DNA of 64,000 nucleotides from NCBI RefSeq assembly GCF_003347605.1, contig NZ_QDFZ01000007.1, forward strand, positions 1 through 64,000, given 5' to 3'. Positions 62,302 through 64,000 of the stretch are shown here, piece after piece. Below the pieces are notes generated by a model. The model saw only the letters and a list, made by a program, of their open reading frames with translations. It did no database searches and was not told where the DNA came from. This DNA comes from Chryseobacterium sp. KLBC 52. GTDB taxonomy: Bacteria > Bacteroidota > Bacteroidia > Flavobacteriales > Weeksellaceae. The position numbers were made by a program, and so were the translations under genes. Each line of letters starts with the position of its first letter. The stretch's first letter is position 1.

Positions 62302-62819
62302 TATGACTTCAGTTTTTGAATTAATGCATCTTCGATAGGTGCTTTTTCTGTAACTACTTTATCTACCACCTCATTAGGCACTGTCACAGAAAGAACATAT
62401 TGCTTAACCTTCCAGCTTCCATTGATTTTTTCTACAACACCGGAACCTCTGCAGATCTTCATCTGGGTATCCAGTAATTCATCAAACCATGCCAGTTTTC
62501 CGTCTTTACTGAAGTAAATATTTCTTTTAAGGGCTTTAAAATTCCAGGTTTTCTTTTTGTCAAAATAAGGTTTTGCCCATGCCATAAATGCTTTTTTATC
62601 CCAGATTTCGGTAGCGTCTGTTCCGATGAAGGTAGATTCATCTGCAAAGAGATTGAAATAGGCATTGTAATCTGCTTTTGCCGCCGTTGCATTGAAAGTA
62701 TCAAGCATCGCACTGATTTCCGATTTTTCTTTCTCAAAAGTATTTTTTGACTGTGCAGTAAATAAAGAGAATCCCATTAAAAAAAGGAGTAAGGTATAAG
62801 CAGTCGTTAGTTTTTTCAT
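62301..62819 (-). CDS. Exported NTF2/SnoaL-like protein
   Basis: The 172-residue protein has a signal peptide (to FTAQ at about 22) and one NTF2-like cone fold (about 30-150, with EKSEISAMLDTFNATAAKADYNAYFNLFADESTFIGTDATEIW and AWFDELLDTQM). Catalytic SnoaL residues cannot be assigned; many such domains bind small hydrophobic ligands. It sits between the amylase-family gene (9-base gap) and the MFS gene (1-base overlap), so it is part of this sugar operon and may be made with them for reasons not yet known. Confidence 0.8.
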   Translation of the reverse strand: MKKLTTAYTLLLFLMGFSLFTAQSKNTFEKEKSEISAMLDTFNATAAKADYNAYFNLFADESTFIGTDATEIWDKKAFMAWAKPYFDKKKTWNFKALKRNIYFSKDGKLAWFDELLDTQMKICRGSGVVEKINGSWKVKQYVLSVTVPNEVVDKVVTEKAPIEDALIQKLKS

Positions 62820-62828
62820 AGGTAATTA

Positions 62829-64000
62829 TTATTTTTCTAGTTCAATGATCAATGGAGTTTTTGCAGGAATATTTATACTGTTTTGTAATGAAATTTCTTT
62901 GCCTGAAATAATTTCTTTGCCTTTTGTATATCCATTCAGTGATTCTGCAAATCGTTTCAAGTTTAACGGCTGATCTTTTTCATTATTGTTGATCACTACC
63001 ATTACGCTTTCTTTTTCATTATACCGGAAATACACAAACACACCGTCCTGAGGAACGAAATTTTTAGTTTTCCCATGATGAATCACGTCTTTGCCTTTTC
63101 TCCAGTTCAACAGTTTTTGGGTAAACTGAAAAAATTCTTTCTGCTCCGGAGTCTGAGTAGATGGATTGAAAGCGTTTTGTTGATCAGCTTTCCATCCTCC
63201 AGGAAAATCTCTGCGGATATCGGCATCACCTCCTGCTTTTTTATCGCCTCTCATTCCTATTTCAGATCCGTAATAAATCTGCGGAATTCCTCTTACTGTG
63301 GAGATCAGAGTAAGCACCATTTTATAGGCATCAGGATTTGCATTAAAGATTTCGTTCCATCTTTCGGTATCATGATTTTCAAAGAAAACAAGGGTATTAT
63401 TGATATCCGGATAAAGGAAATCGCTGGTAAAAGAATCGTAAATACGGATCATTCCTTTATCCCAGCTTTCTTTTTCTTTAAGGGCTTTAGGCATATTTTC
63501 AAACAGCATAAAATCCATTACAGAAGGTAAATTTGAGTTGTATCCTTCTATTTCTCCTATTTTCGAATTTTTCTGCCATGCTGCAATTTGTGCTGCTGTA
63601 TAAAGCCAGGTTTCTCCTACAATATTGAATTTCGGATATTCATCGGTAATCGCTTTGGCCCACTTTGCCATGGCGTCTTTATCATTGTAAGGATAGGTAT
63701 CTACACGAAATCCTCCCAGTTCTGCATATTCTATCCACCAGATGGCATTTTGTATGAGATATTTCAGAACCAATGGATTTTTTTGGTTGATATCAGGCAT
63801 TGTAGTATCAAACCATCCATCCAGGGCATATTTTTTATCAATATCGGAAGCATTGGTATCAAACTGCGTTGTCGTTTTATAGTTGGAACGTTTAAATCCT
63901 TTCTCTCCTTCATCAAACCAATGGATCCAGTCTTTGGAAGGAAGGTCTTTAATCATCCAGTGTGATCCGCCCCAGTGGTTGGTTACATAATCCATCACGA
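62829..64000 (-). CDS. Glycoside hydrolase family 13 enzyme (neopullulanase-like), N-terminus beyond window
   Basis: The 3' part of 390 residues is present; the frame runs off the right edge, so the true start is outside. The GH13 motifs are in order: nucleophile Asp in GGFRVDTYPY, acid/base Glu in IVGETWLY, and the third Asp in FFENHDTERW. The IWWIEYAELGGFRVD and YYGSEIGMRGDKKAGGDADIRRDFPGG blocks match cyclomaltodextrinases and neopullulanases of the SusA type. The C-terminal beta-domain ends in IIELEK. It hydrolyses alpha-glucans to maltose or glucose, and the operon continues with NTF2-like and MFS genes. Confidence 0.92.
   Translation of the reverse strand, partial: VMDYVTNHWGGSHWMIKDLPSKDWIHWFDEGEKGFKRSNYKTTTQFDTNASDIDKKYALDGWFDTTMPDINQKNPLVLKYLIQNAIWWIEYAELGGFRVDTYPYNDKDAMAKWAKAITDEYPKFNIVGETWLYTAAQIAAWQKNSKIGEIEGYNSNLPSVMDFMLFENMPKALKEKESWDKGMIRIYDSFTSDFLYPDINNTLVFFENHDTERWNEIFNANPDAYKMVLTLISTVRGIPQIYYGSEIGMRGDKKAGGDADIRRDFPGGWKADQQNAFNPSTQTPEQKEFFQFTQKLLNWRKGKDVIHHGKTKNFVPQDGVFVYFRYNEKESVMVVINNNEKDQPLNLKRFAESLNGYTKGKEIISGKEISLQNSINIPAKTPLIIELEK

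Noticed and set aside
1-64000. tRNA, rRNA, tmRNA, RNase P RNA or known riboswitches
   Set aside because: Gaps were read on both strands and no cloverleaf or conserved RNA core was recognised; a covariance-model search could not be run.

Overview
The window looks like a chromosomal segment of a Flavobacteriia member, most likely Chryseobacterium or a close relative in the Weeksellaceae. The grounds are AT-rich DNA, promoters of the Bacteroidetes type (TTTG, about 19-21 nt, TAnnTTTG), two secreted proteins ending in type IX secretion sorting domains, a fused SecDF, many SxxxC-type lipoproteins, and a short cysteine-rich peptide whose N-terminus resembles the 'bacteriocin-like' leaders known from Chryseobacterium. 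The species assignment is inference.

Layout. 1-1300 holds most of an IS3-family insertion sequence (orfA plus orfB joined by a -1 frameshift site), cut by the left edge. 1568-7784 is housekeeping: a small stress-type protein, the (p)ppGpp enzyme, NhaA, a YihY/BrkB membrane protein and two RNA methyltransferases (rlmH, trmL). 7853-9572 is a tight minus-strand TatA / PAP2 phosphatase / TPR operon. 10039-22321 carries an unidentified tryptophan-rich lipoprotein, arylamine N-acetyltransferase, a Tet-like MFS exporter, secDF, a T9SS-exported sugar dehydrogenase, hemN, a beta-propeller protein and an amino-acid permease. 22760-28704 has pnuC, a low-complexity lipoprotein, dapF, mltG and a TonB-dependent receptor. 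28750-31921 is a minus-strand surface-sugar group (nucleotidyltransferase, galE, membrane protein, DegT aminotransferase). 32010-46127 contains a T9SS subtilase, PEP carboxylase, a Crp-type regulator, a deformylase, lipoamide dehydrogenase divergent from an HxlR regulator, a YqhD-type reductase, an SGNH hydrolase, a TPR protein and a DEAD-box-type helicase with an altered motif II. 46278-52323 contains an ABC1 kinase, the cysteine-rich peptide, a two-repeat secreted protein, a GNAT-nitrilase fusion and two small unknown proteins. 52380-58782 is the purine cluster purM-purN-purH-purD-guaA. 59091-64000 has a flavin reductase, a pirin, and a maltose/starch-type operon (alpha-amylase family enzyme, NTF2-like protein, sugar MFS) cut by the right edge.

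Intergenic DNA is unusual. Nearly every longer gap holds one of several interspersed repeat families: G-rich to C-rich 'word' repeats, palindromic REP-like elements, an octamer tandem array, and two-module elements conserved in order at two loci. No tRNA, rRNA or CRISPR array was found. The best candidates for something undescribed are the peptide at 48758-48922 and these repeat families.
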